Assembly (NCBI GenBank): GCA_002839335.1 | Contig: PGXU01000001.1 | Coordinates: forward strand, 101,687 to 165,686 | DNA length: 64,000 nt | Direction of reading: 5' to 3' | From: Spirochaetae bacterium HGW-Spirochaetae-4 | Lineage (GTDB): Bacteria > Spirochaetota > Spirochaetia > Sphaerochaetales > Sphaerochaetaceae | Shown: in pieces, positions 1-10,257 of the stretch | How the letters are laid out: every line of letters starts with the position of its first letter | Position numbering within the stretch: the first letter of the stretch is position 1 | Notes under the pieces: generated by a model | What the model was told of the DNA's origin: nothing | Databases searched by the model: none | The model's input: the letters and a program-made list of their open reading frames with translations, nothing else | Program-made: the position numbers and the translations under genes

Positions 1-324
1 GACCAGTCCCAGGATGCCGGCCATTGCGAACAGACCGAGGGATATGGCGAGCGCGATCTTCGGATCCACACCTTCGTGGACTAAAACCTTGTCACGCTCA
101 TGGTTGTATTCGGCCTTGTCGGTTCCGCTGGTGAAGTCGAAATAGCTGTTGAATCCGGTTGTTCCCATGTCGACCAGGAGTACAGCGAATGCCATGACCA
201 CAAACCGTGGCCATGACCAGGTTCCTGTGGCGACAGCGGCGAAGAGGCTGGCACTGAGAAAGGTGCCCATGCTGATTATCTTGGTGCGGATTTCGACTAT
301 GCGGTTGAACTGGGTGATTGTCAT
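1..324 (-). CDS. UbiA-family prenyltransferase (MenA-like), truncated at window edge
   Basis: Reverse-strand translation from ATG at 324: MTITQFNRIVEIRTKIISMGTFLSASLFAAVATGTWSWPRFVVMAFAVLLVDMGTTGFNSYFDFTSGTDKAEYNHERDKVLVHEG..., open through base 1; GFNSYFDF..GTD is UbiA/MenA-like. Not in the ORF track because it runs off the edge. Confidence 0.75.
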   Translation of the reverse strand, partial: MTITQFNRIVEIRTKIISMGTFLSASLFAAVATGTWSWPRFVVMAFAVLLVDMGTTGFNSYFDFTSGTDKAEYNHERDKVLVHEGVDPKIALAISLGLFAMAGILGLV

Positions 325-451
325 GACAAACACTATATCGCAAAGCTTGGTGTTTGCAACCTATCTGCACCACCTTTTTTCACCCGGATCGACAAACGGA
401 CTGCTCCTCGCAAGAAGCAGTCCGTGGTTTACGGAAATCACATCAACTAGA

Positions 452-1714
452 TCAGAAGTACCAGCGAAGCGACACATAGGCGAGGGAGTTGTCGGAATAT
501 GTTCCGAAGGTCCCGTCCTCGTCGCCGACAAACAGTTCCACTCCTCCTTCTATCGATACGCCGTCCTCGATGCTCCAGCTGAGCGACGGGCGGACCAAGG
601 CATTCAACGGTTCGGGCTCGAGGTACACGAAGATCTTTGCGGTCAACCGGTCCGAGATATAGGTGTCCTGCATCCGAAACGTGAAGGTGTGCTTGAATTC
701 TTCGACCGGACGGCCAAGCTCCATGAGTGTCGCATTGTGGTCATGCACATAGGAGAGGATATACTGGCCCGACATGGACACTCCCCACAGGTTCCAATCG
801 ACACCGAGCAGGGACTGGACCTGGTGATGCTTTTCCACCTCGACTGTTGGACTCGGCATGGCAGGAGTGACCGACGAGAACGGCTTGTCGAGGTACAAGG
901 CGGCTTCCCCACGGACAACCGTCGGACCGAGTGGCATGCTGAAACTGCCACCGACGACCGCGAAGCGGCCATACTCTTGTGTTGCCGTAGCCGTCGGGCC
1001 ATCGATATTGGTGACATGCGGTTCATCGGTCCACGCGTATCCGCCCATGACTTCCCAGCTGAGACTCGATCCGAAACGGCTGATCTTGCCGAATACCTCG
1101 CTGTCCTCGAAAGTGGTGCCGACTTCGGTTATGCTCGGAGCTATAGGGGTGCCGTTGGGCAATGTCATCTCTTGTGCCCAGAGGCCGTCCGAGGCGGGGA
1201 GGCTGCTGGGAACAAACCGGGGTATCCAGATTCCTTCGAACGTGTAGTCGCCCAGGTAGTAGTCCGCTTTCAATGCAGGGATTCCCATGCGGATCTCGGT
1301 GAAATCGGCAAGGATGAACGAACGCATATCCCTGGGACTCACGATATCGGTGATGAACGCACCCTCTGCCTGTCCCCAGACTATCGCCTGCTTACCGATA
1401 CGCACATCCATGGATTCGAAGAACAAATCCACATACGCTTCCCTGATGCCAATCTCCGGTTCGGAATCCAGGCCGACATAGGCGTAGGGATTCACGACCA
1501 GTCGGGTCATGTCACCCCATCCTTCCAATTTCAGGTCGATGGTCTGTTCATTGATCGCCAAATCGGCATCGGCTAGCGTCATGGCGTTGTAGCTGCGCAC
1601 CATACCGCGAAGATCGACGTCCTTCGCTCCAAGGGTGGCCATTGCAAGCAGCACAAGCGCGCCGACAAGCAGAGCGGTCTTCAAACTATTGTCTCTAGTA
1701 TTGTATCTTCCCAT
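452..1714 (-). CDS. DUF1302-like beta-barrel/outer-membrane protein associated with RND/MMPL exporter
   Basis: Signal peptide (MGRYNTRDNSLKTALLVGALVLLAMATLGAKD), beta-rich sequence ending in YVSLRWYF (terminal aromatic typical of OMPs); downstream of LolA-like and MMPL genes. Start moved to 1714. Confidence 0.7.
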   Translation of the reverse strand: MGRYNTRDNSLKTALLVGALVLLAMATLGAKDVDLRGMVRSYNAMTLADADLAINEQTIDLKLEGWGDMTRLVVNPYAYVGLDSEPEIGIREAYVDLFFESMDVRIGKQAIVWGQAEGAFITDIVSPRDMRSFILADFTEIRMGIPALKADYYLGDYTFEGIWIPRFVPSSLPASDGLWAQEMTLPNGTPIAPSITEVGTTFEDSEVFGKISRFGSSLSWEVMGGYAWTDEPHVTNIDGPTATATQEYGRFAVVGGSFSMPLGPTVVRGEAALYLDKPFSSVTPAMPSPTVEVEKHHQVQSLLGVDWNLWGVSMSGQYILSYVHDHNATLMELGRPVEEFKHTFTFRMQDTYISDRLTAKIFVYLEPEPLNALVRPSLSWSIEDGVSIEGGVELFVGDEDGTFGTYSDNSLAYVSLRWYF

Positions 1715-1740
1715 AATCTTGTTTCCTCCTACAGGTCGTA

Positions 1741-2529
1741 TCAGGTCCGGGGTCCAATGCGCATTTGCCGTTCTGAGAAGAAGCTGTCGGCCAGCTCGTT
1801 GTTGAAGGAAACGTCCTTCATCTGGATGCGGGTCGATGTATTCTTCTGCACATTGGCCATGGTCATATCGGTGATAACCCAAATATCGTCGATTTTCTCA
1901 AAAGCATCGATTCCCAACGTTTTTCCGAGTTTTCCATCGGCGGTGTAGAACTCCTTTTTCAGTCCGATCCACTCACCATCGACTATCCAAGAAACAGTCC
2001 GGGTGTAGGTTTCCTTCGGATCCACAGGAATGCTCTCGACCACGAGGACATCCCATCCGTCGATAGTCTCCTGGCGGAGGACCGTGTGCCGATCCTCGGA
2101 AGGGTGTCGCTCCCCCATGTCGTCATAGGTGAAATCGGATCCCATGAACGAGTCGCCCGTATTGTCGCTTGCGATCCGCTTCACCCGCTTGAGGGCAGGC
2201 AGATAGATCCATTGGTCGTCGCTGCGGCCGTCCGAATAGCTGAAGTTCAGGAAGCTGGTGTCCCTGACATCGGCAGGAGCGGTGAAAAACATGAGCTTCT
2301 TCTCTGTGGCACCGTCATCCTGCCTGAATTGGACGATGCTCCGCTCCCGGGTCGATCCCCGGTTGTTGGTCAATGTCATGATCAGATTTGCCGACATGTT
2401 GTTCCCGTTCGGTCTGGTATACACCTGTTGCATCACTTCATTGCCGGTCATGGTAGCTCCCACAGGGGCCAGGACAACGGCGCCCAAACAAGCCAATCCG
2501 ACGATAATTTTTTTCAAACTGTGTTTCAT
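1741..2529 (-). CDS. Outer membrane lipoprotein-sorting protein (LolA-like)
   Basis: Signal peptide; TGNEVMQQVYTRPNGNNMSANLIMTLTNNRGSTRERSI and YLPALKRVKRIASDNTGDSFMGSDFTYDDM are typical of the family next to MMPL transporters. Confidence 0.85.
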   Translation of the reverse strand: MKHSLKKIIVGLACLGAVVLAPVGATMTGNEVMQQVYTRPNGNNMSANLIMTLTNNRGSTRERSIVQFRQDDGATEKKLMFFTAPADVRDTSFLNFSYSDGRSDDQWIYLPALKRVKRIASDNTGDSFMGSDFTYDDMGERHPSEDRHTVLRQETIDGWDVLVVESIPVDPKETYTRTVSWIVDGEWIGLKKEFYTADGKLGKTLGIDAFEKIDDIWVITDMTMANVQKNTSTRIQMKDVSFNNELADSFFSERQMRIGPRT

Positions 2530-4865
2530 GATAATTTCTCCTTCAATCCTGACGTGGATTTTATTCGTATGAACTTGCCTTTCCTGTCCAATGCCACGAT
2601 TGCGACGAGCAGGATGGAAAGCGTTCCAATGGCACTTGTCGCCATATTCAACACAATGAGTCCGCCGACTTGACGGTTTGGCGGGAATACACTGAACATG
2701 AGGACCGCAAAGCCTCCCATGACAGCCACCGCATTGTAGATGATCGCCCGACCGGTATGTGCAAGGGTCTCGAATGCGGCGTCGTGGATCGAGACATCCT
2801 CCAACCTGCGGTTGCGGTAGTGCTCGATCAGGTGGATGGCATAGTCGACTCCGATTCCAACCGCGATGCTCGAAATGAGTGCGGTGGCGGAACTGAGTGG
2901 AATATTGAGCAATCCCATGACGCCGAAGTTGACCACTGCTGTGATTGCTATGGGAATCGTACCCACAATGCCGATGAGCAGGTTCTTGAAGAGCAGGGCA
3001 AGCAGCAGGGCGACAATAACGAACGAGAGCGCGATGCTGATGATCTGGCCTTCGAGCAGCAGTTCGGAGAACACGAATGCCTTGTATCCGCTGCCGGCGT
3101 ATCGGAGCGTGACACCAAGTTCGGTCATGGCCGCCTCATGGACCGCAACCATGTCGATGACTTCGCTCATGACCGCCGAGCTATCGCTCTTCAATTGGAA
3201 GGTGATATTGGCGTTCTGGTAATCGTAATCGACTACTTTCGCAAGTGTTTCGGGATCCCCCGAGAACTCGTACAGCAGCAGGTATTGGGCGACGAGGTCC
3301 TGGTTGTCCGGAATGGTATCGTAGGCCGGATCATTGTCGAACATGACCTTGTTCATACGTTTGATGAAATCGGCGATCGAGAAACTGGTGCCCACCAGGG
3401 TATGGGTCTCCACATCGGTCTGCAGGGTATCCATGGCCTTGAGGACCTCTGGATCCTTGAAGGTGTCTGGATCGTCGGCGGACAACACGACGTTGAGCGA
3501 GGAGGTTCCCCCGAACCTGGTATTCACGAAATTGTCGGTGATGACGATATCGCTTCCCTTCTCGAAGTTGGCGAGAAAGCTGGTATCGATCCATACATTG
3601 GTCGTTCCCAGGATACCGAGGACAACGACGATCGCGGCGATTGCGACAACCCGCAATGGACGACGCATCATGGCAGATCCCCAGGCCCCGTCCTTTCTGG
3701 AGACGTTGCCCGATTTATTGCCGCCACCGTCCGTCAACCGCTTCGGAGCTATCTTCGGCGGACCGAACAGATAGATGGATGCGGGGAAGAGTATGAGCGC
3801 CAAAACCATTTCGGTCATGACGCCGACCGATGCGAACAACCCGAAGTATCGGACCGGCAGCACCTGGCTGGTCATGAGTGCCATGAAGCCGATCGCTGTG
3901 GTGATCGCGGCCATGGACACCGGACGGATCATGGCGGTAAGGACCTCCTTGACCAATTGCTGTTTCGAGATCCCGGGATTTGTCTGGACACTATGGTGGA
4001 TGCTGTTGTGCATATGTATGCCGTACGCAACACCTATTGCTATGAGCATGACGGGTATCATGGTATCTACTGCATAGATGGGGACTCCCAGTACCGCCAT
4101 GGCTCCGAATGGGACTATCGTTCCGAACAGGACTATGACCAGGTTGATCACCGTGTCGCGGATACTGCGCAGCAATAGCAGCAGCAGGATGATCATGACG
4201 ACCATGACAATGGGAACCATGCGGGTCATGTCGGCCGGTCCGAGCTCGGCCATGGCCCCCTCCACTATCGGTCTGCCGGCGATGTAGAGTGTCTCGGGTC
4301 CTTCGAATGAAGCCGCGTAGGCTTCAAGACGCACATGCAGGTCGGCCGCATCGGCATCCGGATCGATTTCCGCGAGAATCAGAGTAGCTTTCGAATCGAG
4401 GCTGACATTGCGGCCGAACACCATTTCGTTCGATTCCACACGACGCTGCAATGCAAGCAACTCCTCTGCCGTCCGGGGGATCTCCTCGTAGAACGGTTCG
4501 ACTTCCAGATCTCCATCCGTACCGGTGATGTTGTCTGCGGTATACAGGGATGTTATGCCTTCAGCATATACTTCCGGGAATAGCCCGGGCAGGTCCTCGG
4601 TGATCGTCTTGATCTTCTCCAGGGTTCCGGCATTGAAAATCGTATCGGGGTGTTCGATGGCTATGAGCACCGAATCCTTGATGCTGAACATCTCCTCTGC
4701 CTGGTCGCTGAAGACGAAGGCCGGGTGGGTTGCCGGCATGTATTCGTCCAGATCCGTCTCCAAGCTTGCGTTTTGGGCAATACTGGAGATCAACAATATG
4801 CTGACACCCAAAATGAACAGTACGATCAGCAACGGTTCTTTTGCAATTCTTGCTATGAGATCCAT
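2526..4865 (-). CDS. RND/MMPL-superfamily transporter
   Basis: 779 aa, two TM repeats, DxDAADLHV loop, GVGVDYAIHLIEHYR and GVAYGIHMHNSIHH motifs; 4-nt overlap with the LolA-like gene. Confidence 0.9.
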   Translation of the reverse strand: MDLIARIAKEPLLIVLFILGVSILLISSIAQNASLETDLDEYMPATHPAFVFSDQAEEMFSIKDSVLIAIEHPDTIFNAGTLEKIKTITEDLPGLFPEVYAEGITSLYTADNITGTDGDLEVEPFYEEIPRTAEELLALQRRVESNEMVFGRNVSLDSKATLILAEIDPDADAADLHVRLEAYAASFEGPETLYIAGRPIVEGAMAELGPADMTRMVPIVMVVMIILLLLLLRSIRDTVINLVIVLFGTIVPFGAMAVLGVPIYAVDTMIPVMLIAIGVAYGIHMHNSIHHSVQTNPGISKQQLVKEVLTAMIRPVSMAAITTAIGFMALMTSQVLPVRYFGLFASVGVMTEMVLALILFPASIYLFGPPKIAPKRLTDGGGNKSGNVSRKDGAWGSAMMRRPLRVVAIAAIVVVLGILGTTNVWIDTSFLANFEKGSDIVITDNFVNTRFGGTSSLNVVLSADDPDTFKDPEVLKAMDTLQTDVETHTLVGTSFSIADFIKRMNKVMFDNDPAYDTIPDNQDLVAQYLLLYEFSGDPETLAKVVDYDYQNANITFQLKSDSSAVMSEVIDMVAVHEAAMTELGVTLRYAGSGYKAFVFSELLLEGQIISIALSFVIVALLLALLFKNLLIGIVGTIPIAITAVVNFGVMGLLNIPLSSATALISSIAVGIGVDYAIHLIEHYRNRRLEDVSIHDAAFETLAHTGRAIIYNAVAVMGGFAVLMFSVFPPNRQVGGLIVLNMATSAIGTLSILLVAIVALDRKGKFIRIKSTSGLKEKLS

Positions 4866-4881
4866 AGAAGCTCCTTGTGTA

Positions 4882-4899
4882 TTAGTTAACGATAACTAA
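4882..4899. promoter_or_regulatory. Candidate TetR operator O1 (TTAGTTA-ACGA-TAACTAA)
   Basis: Perfect 7-bp inverted repeat, 4-nt spacer, directly upstream of the MMPL gene; matches O2 at 5543-5558. Confidence 0.6.
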
Positions 4900-4942
4900 C
4901 GATTCGGTCATACGATATATATGCTCACTGGGAACGTGTCGG

Positions 4943-5524
4943 TCATACTGAGGAGAAGAGGGTAGCCATGCTCGCCGCGAGTGGGGCCGCCTGGGTTTCC
5001 AGTGGAGTTTCTCCACCTTGCAGATGCCAATGGGTTACCGTGAGGCGGATCGTTCCCAGCAGGGTCATGGCAATGTGCCGGGCCGAGAGGTCTGTCCGGC
5101 ATTTGTTGGCAGCCTGGGCTTTTTGCATGAGTCCCTCCATCAACGAGATCATGTCCGTGAGCATGCGTGATAGCAGCGGCCGGAGTTCCTCGTCGGCATG
5201 GAAGGCTTCCTCGGTGAATACGAATAGGGCGAAAGCCGGATTCGCTTCGATACGGGAGAACAGCGAATGGAAAAGGTCGGTGAACAGCCTGTCGAGCGTG
5301 CCGGTATTCCCTTTCGCTTCGAGGAAAACCGGAAGAATCGATTGCTGGAGGGTCTCCAACAGACTCACCATCAGGGCATGCTTGCTTTCGAAATGCCGAT
5401 ACACAGCCGGTTCAGTTACCCCGATAGCCATGGCTACATTCCGTATGGTCAGTTTCTGTGTTCCCTGCCCGACGATGATATCCATTGCCGCATTGATGAT
5501 TTCCTGTTGCCGATCGGTAAGCAT
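4943..5524 (-). CDS. TetR/AcrR family transcriptional regulator
   Basis: N-terminal HTH: RQQEIINAAMDIIVGQGTQKLTIRNVAMAIGVTEPAVYRHFESKHALM. Confidence 0.92.
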   Translation of the reverse strand: MLTDRQQEIINAAMDIIVGQGTQKLTIRNVAMAIGVTEPAVYRHFESKHALMVSLLETLQQSILPVFLEAKGNTGTLDRLFTDLFHSLFSRIEANPAFALFVFTEEAFHADEELRPLLSRMLTDMISLMEGLMQKAQAANKCRTDLSARHIAMTLLGTIRLTVTHWHLQGGETPLETQAAPLAASMATLFSSV

Positions 5525-5542
5525 GGCTTGTCTCCTATAAAC

Positions 5543-5558
5543 TAGTTATCGCTAACTA
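5543..5558. promoter_or_regulatory. Candidate TetR operator O2 (TAGTTA-TCGC-TAACTA)
   Basis: 6-bp inverted repeat with 4-nt spacer just upstream of tetR; same core as O1 in the opposite orientation. Confidence 0.6.
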
Positions 5559-5633
5559 ACATACATCCGATTGGAAGGTTTGGCAATAGGTCGGTACGCA
5601 TTTTTGAAAAATATGAATGTGGGTTTCCGTTTC

Positions 5634-5676
5634 CACTCTCCCGAGCGAGTGCAGGCAACGTGAGGTTCCATACCTC
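5634..5676. repeat. Dispersed intergenic repeat, copy A
   Basis: cactctcccgagcgagtgcaggcaacgtgaggttccatacctc; 41/43 identical to 52861-52903; contains perfect hairpin gtgaggt-tccat-acctcac. Confidence 0.7.
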
Positions 5677-5795
5677 ACAGGCCACTTGGGTGGACAGATC
5701 GTCAGGAGTGTTGAAATCTTTCATTTACATCCGGAATGCCAACACCTATACTTGGACAACAGACATCCCCCTTGTTGCACAATGGAGTGACGACT

Positions 5796-8678
5796 ATGCG
5801 ACGTTGGATATTCCTAGCGCTACTCATTGCATCCACCATGGGCTCCCTTTGTGCAGAGCAGTCTTTTTCACTGACCGAATCGGAGCGATCGTTCATCCAA
5901 TCGAATCCCACGATCCGTTTGGGAATCGACCCTGCTTTCGTGCCATTCGAATTCATAGGAACAGACGGGACATACCAAGGCATATCTGCCGATGTCGTAC
6001 GGATCGTCTCGCAGCGAACCGGTCTGCGCTTCGATGTGGATACGGACCTTTCCTGGCAGGAGGTGGCAAACCTTGCCTCGACAGGAGAGATCGATGTCTT
6101 GGCCGCGGTGGGAAAGACTGCCGATCGGGAACAGTACCTGCTCTTCTCGAAACCCTATATCACGTTCCAACGGGTTATCGTGGTTAAGAACACCAACCAG
6201 AGCATCGATTCCTTTACCGATCTCGAGGGCCGACAAGTCGCTGTACAGGCCAACAGTTCCCACCAGGGATTGCTCAAGACATATCCGGCAATCGGCATCC
6301 GCGAATACGATACCGTGGAAGCTGCGTTGCGTGCCGTGAACCAAGGTGATGAAATCGCATTCGTGGGCAACGAGGCGACCACAAGCTATATCGCCCGGGC
6401 CAACGGGATGACCGAACTGAGTTTCATCCCCATCGATACGGGAGGAGTCCTCCAGCTCCACTTCGCTGTACGCAACGATTGGCCCGAACTGATCGCTATC
6501 ATCGATAAGGCGTTGGCTTCGATCTCGGAAGCCGAATTTTCCCTCATCTACAACCGGTGGATTTCATTCGAGCAACGGATCGACACGACACCTTTCATCG
6601 CCGCGGGCATCGGGTTGGTGGCGTTGCTGCTTGTCGTGTTCATTGTCTCGGGATTCTGGATTGTCCGACTGAGACGGGAGGTCGCTGCCAAGGCCGCAGC
6701 CCAGCGGGATATGGAGCAGGCCAAGAGCCAGGCCGAGTCGGCCGACCACGAGAAGAGCCGTTTCATGGCCCGCATGTCACATGAAATCCGTACCCCCCTG
6801 AACGGAATCAACGGAATGACCTACCTGCTCGAAGGAACAGCATTGGATGCAACGCAAAAACGGTATGTATCCACCATTGGGCAGGCATCGAAAAACATGT
6901 TGATGATCATAAACGATATCATCGACTATTCCCGAATCGAGGAGCGGAGCATTCCGTTGGAACGGGCTCCCTTCAAGTTGGACGAGGTTCTCCAGCATGT
7001 CCTTTCACTCGACGGGTATCTGGTGAAGCAGAAGAAGCTGAACCTGCAGTTCGAGTGGGACCCTGCGCTTCCCGTCAATGTGGTGGGCGATGCGAATCGA
7101 TTCGGACAGATTGTGACGAACCTGTTGCACAACGCGATAAAATTCACCGAGACAGGTACGGTGGGTCTCCGTGTGACCAGCCGGGAACAGTTCGGTCATA
7201 CCTGTCGAATCCAATTCGAGGTACGCGATACCGGTATCGGAATGTCGCCTGAAGTGCTCGAGAACCTGTTCAAGCCGTTCAGCCAAGCCGATGCGAGCAC
7301 CGCAAGGAAATATGGCGGTTCCGGTTTGGGACTTTCGATTGTCAAGAGTCTGGTCGAGATGATGGGTGGTTCTATCACCGTCGAGAGCGAAACGGGCAAG
7401 GGATCGGTCTTCACTGTGGAACTTCCATTCGATCTCGATATCGAGGGAGCTCTCGAGGATACCCGCAAACTCTCATCGGTCGATTTTTCCGCACTCAACA
7501 TCCTGGTGATCGCAAAGGAGGAGGAGACCCGGAAATCGATCGAGGTTGCCCTCCGGCGGTTCGGTTCCCCTGGCGATTATATCGGATCCTCGCGCATGGC
7601 CCGGACACTTTTACACAATGACTCGGAAAAGGGCATCCCCCGCTATCGGTTGATCATGATAGATTCATCGGTTGACGGGACGGTACAGGATCTGCTGAAG
7701 GATGTGCAGGAGTCGTATCCTCCCGACACCCGTCCGAAATCGGTGGTGTTCGTCGAACAGGATACCGGGGAAGTCGGGCAGCACTTCAGGAATTCGGGTG
7801 CCGATCTGGTCATCCCCAAGCCGGTTTTACCGTCGCTCATGTTCAACAGTATGCTCGAGCTGTTCAGCGAGAGCGTTGTGGATAGGACGCTTTCCAATCC
7901 GAGACAGATTGAAGCCAACGCAGGCCAGGCTTTCAGGATATTGGTTGTAGAAGACAATCCGGTGAACCAGATGATCGCCAAGGAGGTGTTGGCCCAGGCG
8001 GGGTTTGTTCCCACGATAGCCGAGAACGGGAAGGCTGGATGCGAGCTTTTCGAGGCAGAGGGAAATGCGATCGACCTGATCCTCATGGATCTGCACATGG
8101 ATGTCATGGACGGTTTCGAGGCGACCCGGATCATCAGGAGTATGGACACATCGATTCCAATTTTTGCCACAACCGCCGATGTTGTCGGGGATATCGACCA
8201 ACGGTGCCGGCAGGCGGGATTCTCACGTATCGTCCCGAAGCCCTACGATCCGAAGCAACTGGTGGAGACCATTTTGCAGGCATTGCAGGGGACGGTACCC
8301 AAGGCAGATGGATCGCAGGGAAAACGGAAGGACTCGCAAGTCCAGCCGGTGCTGGATGCAGGTAAAGGGCTTGGGCAGGTAGGGGGAAACGGAGCATTGT
8401 ACCGCAAGGTATTGGAAACGTTCCTTGCCGAGCATACCGGCACGGTACGGATGGTACGTGAAGCCATGGATAGGCGGGATTGGACAGTAGTGGAAGATCT
8501 CTCCCATAAGGTGAAGGGTAGCAGCGCGACTATTGGAGCTGCAGCGGTTTCGGCGATCGCCGCTGAAATGCAACGGGCGGCGACAGGAGATCCCGGAACC
8601 TTGGCTGGGATCTTCGACCGTTTCTCAGGAGTTTTTGGTGAATTGGAGCGGGAAATCAAGACATTTTTACATACTTGA
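5796..8678 (+). CDS. Hybrid sensor histidine kinase: periplasmic SBP_bac_3-like sensor, HisKA, HATPase, two receivers, Hpt (BvgS-like)
   Basis: Signal peptide then SBP_bac_3-like [34 protein letters not shown]; HATPase [32 protein letters not shown]...[13 protein letters not shown]; Hpt [13 protein letters not shown]. Start at ATG 5796 with ggag RBS. Confidence 0.9.
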   Translation: MRRWIFLALLIASTMGSLCAEQSFSLTESERSFIQSNPTIRLGIDPAFVPFEFIGTDGTYQGISADVVRIVSQRTGLRFDVDTDLSWQEVANLASTGEIDVLAAVGKTADREQYLLFSKPYITFQRVIVVKNTNQSIDSFTDLEGRQVAVQANSSHQGLLKTYPAIGIREYDTVEAALRAVNQGDEIAFVGNEATTSYIARANGMTELSFIPIDTGGVLQLHFAVRNDWPELIAIIDKALASISEAEFSLIYNRWISFEQRIDTTPFIAAGIGLVALLLVVFIVSGFWIVRLRREVAAKAAAQRDMEQAKSQAESADHEKSRFMARMSHEIRTPLNGINGMTYLLEGTALDATQKRYVSTIGQASKNMLMIINDIIDYSRIEERSIPLERAPFKLDEVLQHVLSLDGYLVKQKKLNLQFEWDPALPVNVVGDANRFGQIVTNLLHNAIKFTETGTVGLRVTSREQFGHTCRIQFEVRDTGIGMSPEVLENLFKPFSQADASTARKYGGSGLGLSIVKSLVEMMGGSITVESETGKGSVFTVELPFDLDIEGALEDTRKLSSVDFSALNILVIAKEEETRKSIEVALRRFGSPGDYIGSSRMARTLLHNDSEKGIPRYRLIMIDSSVDGTVQDLLKDVQESYPPDTRPKSVVFVEQDTGEVGQHFRNSGADLVIPKPVLPSLMFNSMLELFSESVVDRTLSNPRQIEANAGQAFRILVVEDNPVNQMIAKEVLAQAGFVPTIAENGKAGCELFEAEGNAIDLILMDLHMDVMDGFEATRIIRSMDTSIPIFATTADVVGDIDQRCRQAGFSRIVPKPYDPKQLVETILQALQGTVPKADGSQGKRKDSQVQPVLDAGKGLGQVGGNGALYRKVLETFLAEHTGTVRMVREAMDRRDWTVVEDLSHKVKGSSATIGAAAVSAIAAEMQRAATGDPGTLAGIFDRFSGVFGELEREIKTFLHT

Positions 8679-8769
8679 GGCATCAAGAGGGCATTTTGGA
8701 GGTGCCGTTATCGCGTAAACATGGTATGGTTAGAGTACCAAATACCGAAATGGTTCGGAAGGAGGCTTC

Positions 8770-10254
8770 ATGAAGAATTACAAGAATTTCATACCCCTGG
8801 TTGGGGCAAAGGTTGACCCCGTCGCATATGGGGTATATCCGCTATCGATCAATACTGTCGATGGCGGTACTGTTTTTATGGCGGAGGATGCCGGCGAGAC
8901 ACTTATTGTCGCAGTCGGTAAGGATTGGGATTTCAACGGGGTTGAATTCGATGTCGACGGCGTCGAATGTGTCGCGGCTCCCACGACACACGCGAATGCG
9001 AACGTGCTGCGTAAGTTGTTTCCGTTCACTGCTCCCGTGCGGGTCTTGCAGAAGGACCGGACAGTTGGGGTGGGCGACCGCCTCGGTATCGCGGCTCCGG
9101 GCCATATCAGGGTGTTCCAGGAATACGATGCGTATCCCATCCTTGCCCAGCAGTCGATCCGCGAATTGAACCTGACCCAGCGTACCTATGAGGATGTCTT
9201 GGATGCTGCGACCTTCGCCGTGTACCGCGACGGCTATCGCAAGGGTTTTGGGGCAGACGGCGACCATTTGAAGAAGCCCGAAGAAGTCGCCATGGCGCTC
9301 AAGCTCGGATTCACCATGATCACGCTGGACTGCAGCGAACATATGCACAATGAGTTCGAATCCATGTCTGTTGCGGAATTGAACAAGCGCTATGTTCCGA
9401 ATGTCGAGCTGGAGAAGAAGTATATCGGCAAGACCTTTGATCTTGGTGAGAACGTTTCGGTCAGTTTCGATGAACAGTCGTTCAAGCGGATGTCCATGGT
9501 CTACGGAGAGGTGCTCGATTTCGCCACTTCCATCTACACCACATTCTTTGCCGATGGAACCTACGATGCCGATTTCGAAATCTCGATCGACGAGACGACC
9601 ACGCCGACCTCTCCATTGGAACACTTCTTCGTCGCCAACGAATTGACCGCTCGCGGTGTGAAGTTCGCGACAATCGCTCCCCGGTTCTGCGGTGAGTTCC
9701 AGAAGGGTGTCGACTATATCGGAGATATCAAGCAGTTCGAAGCCGAGTTGGTCGACCATGCTGCAATTTCCCGCTATTTCGGATACAAGATCAGCCTCCA
9801 CTCCGGATCGGACAAGTTCATGGTGTTCCCGATCTTCGGTCGGTTGACCAAGGGGCGGTTCCATGTGAAGACTGCGGGAACCAACTGGCTCGAAGCCATG
9901 AAGGTCGTTGCCATGGTCGATCCGAAACTCTATAGGGAAATCCATGCGTTTGCCCTCTCGAAGTTCGACGAGGTCACCAAGTACTACCACGTGACGACCG
10001 ATATTACCAGGATTCCCGATCTGGATACCCTGTCCGACAAGGCTCTGTTGAAATTGTTCGAGCACAACGATGCCAGGCAATTGATACACATCACCTACGG
10101 ACCGATCCTCTCCACAAAGGATGCGAAGGGCGAGTATGTGTACAAGGATCGCCTCTACCGGTTGTGGAAACTTCATGAAAAGCAGTATTCCGACCTGCTG
10201 TTCCACCATATCGGACGGCACATGGAAGAGTTGTACAAACACATGCGAGGGTAG
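8770..10254 (+). CDS. uxaE: Tagaturonate epimerase family protein
   Basis: Full-length similarity from memory to TM0440/UxaE family (KPEEVAMALKLGFTMITLDCSEHMHN, HSGSDKFMVFPIFGRLTKGRFHVKTAGTNWLEAM); good RBS. Confidence 0.8.
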   Translation: MKNYKNFIPLVGAKVDPVAYGVYPLSINTVDGGTVFMAEDAGETLIVAVGKDWDFNGVEFDVDGVECVAAPTTHANANVLRKLFPFTAPVRVLQKDRTVGVGDRLGIAAPGHIRVFQEYDAYPILAQQSIRELNLTQRTYEDVLDAATFAVYRDGYRKGFGADGDHLKKPEEVAMALKLGFTMITLDCSEHMHNEFESMSVAELNKRYVPNVELEKKYIGKTFDLGENVSVSFDEQSFKRMSMVYGEVLDFATSIYTTFFADGTYDADFEISIDETTTPTSPLEHFFVANELTARGVKFATIAPRFCGEFQKGVDYIGDIKQFEAELVDHAAISRYFGYKISLHSGSDKFMVFPIFGRLTKGRFHVKTAGTNWLEAMKVVAMVDPKLYREIHAFALSKFDEVTKYYHVTTDITRIPDLDTLSDKALLKLFEHNDARQLIHITYGPILSTKDAKGEYVYKDRLYRLWKLHEKQYSDLLFHHIGRHMEELYKHMRG

Positions 10255-10257
10255 TGG

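Noticed and set aside
149-1576. 475-aa plus-strand ORF
   Set aside because: Antisense to the UbiA and DUF1302-like genes; no signal, RBS or recognisable domain.
2670-4178. 502-aa plus-strand ORF
   Set aside because: Shadow of the MMPL transporter on the opposite strand; His/Asp/Arg-rich composition typical of antisense frames in GC-rich DNA.
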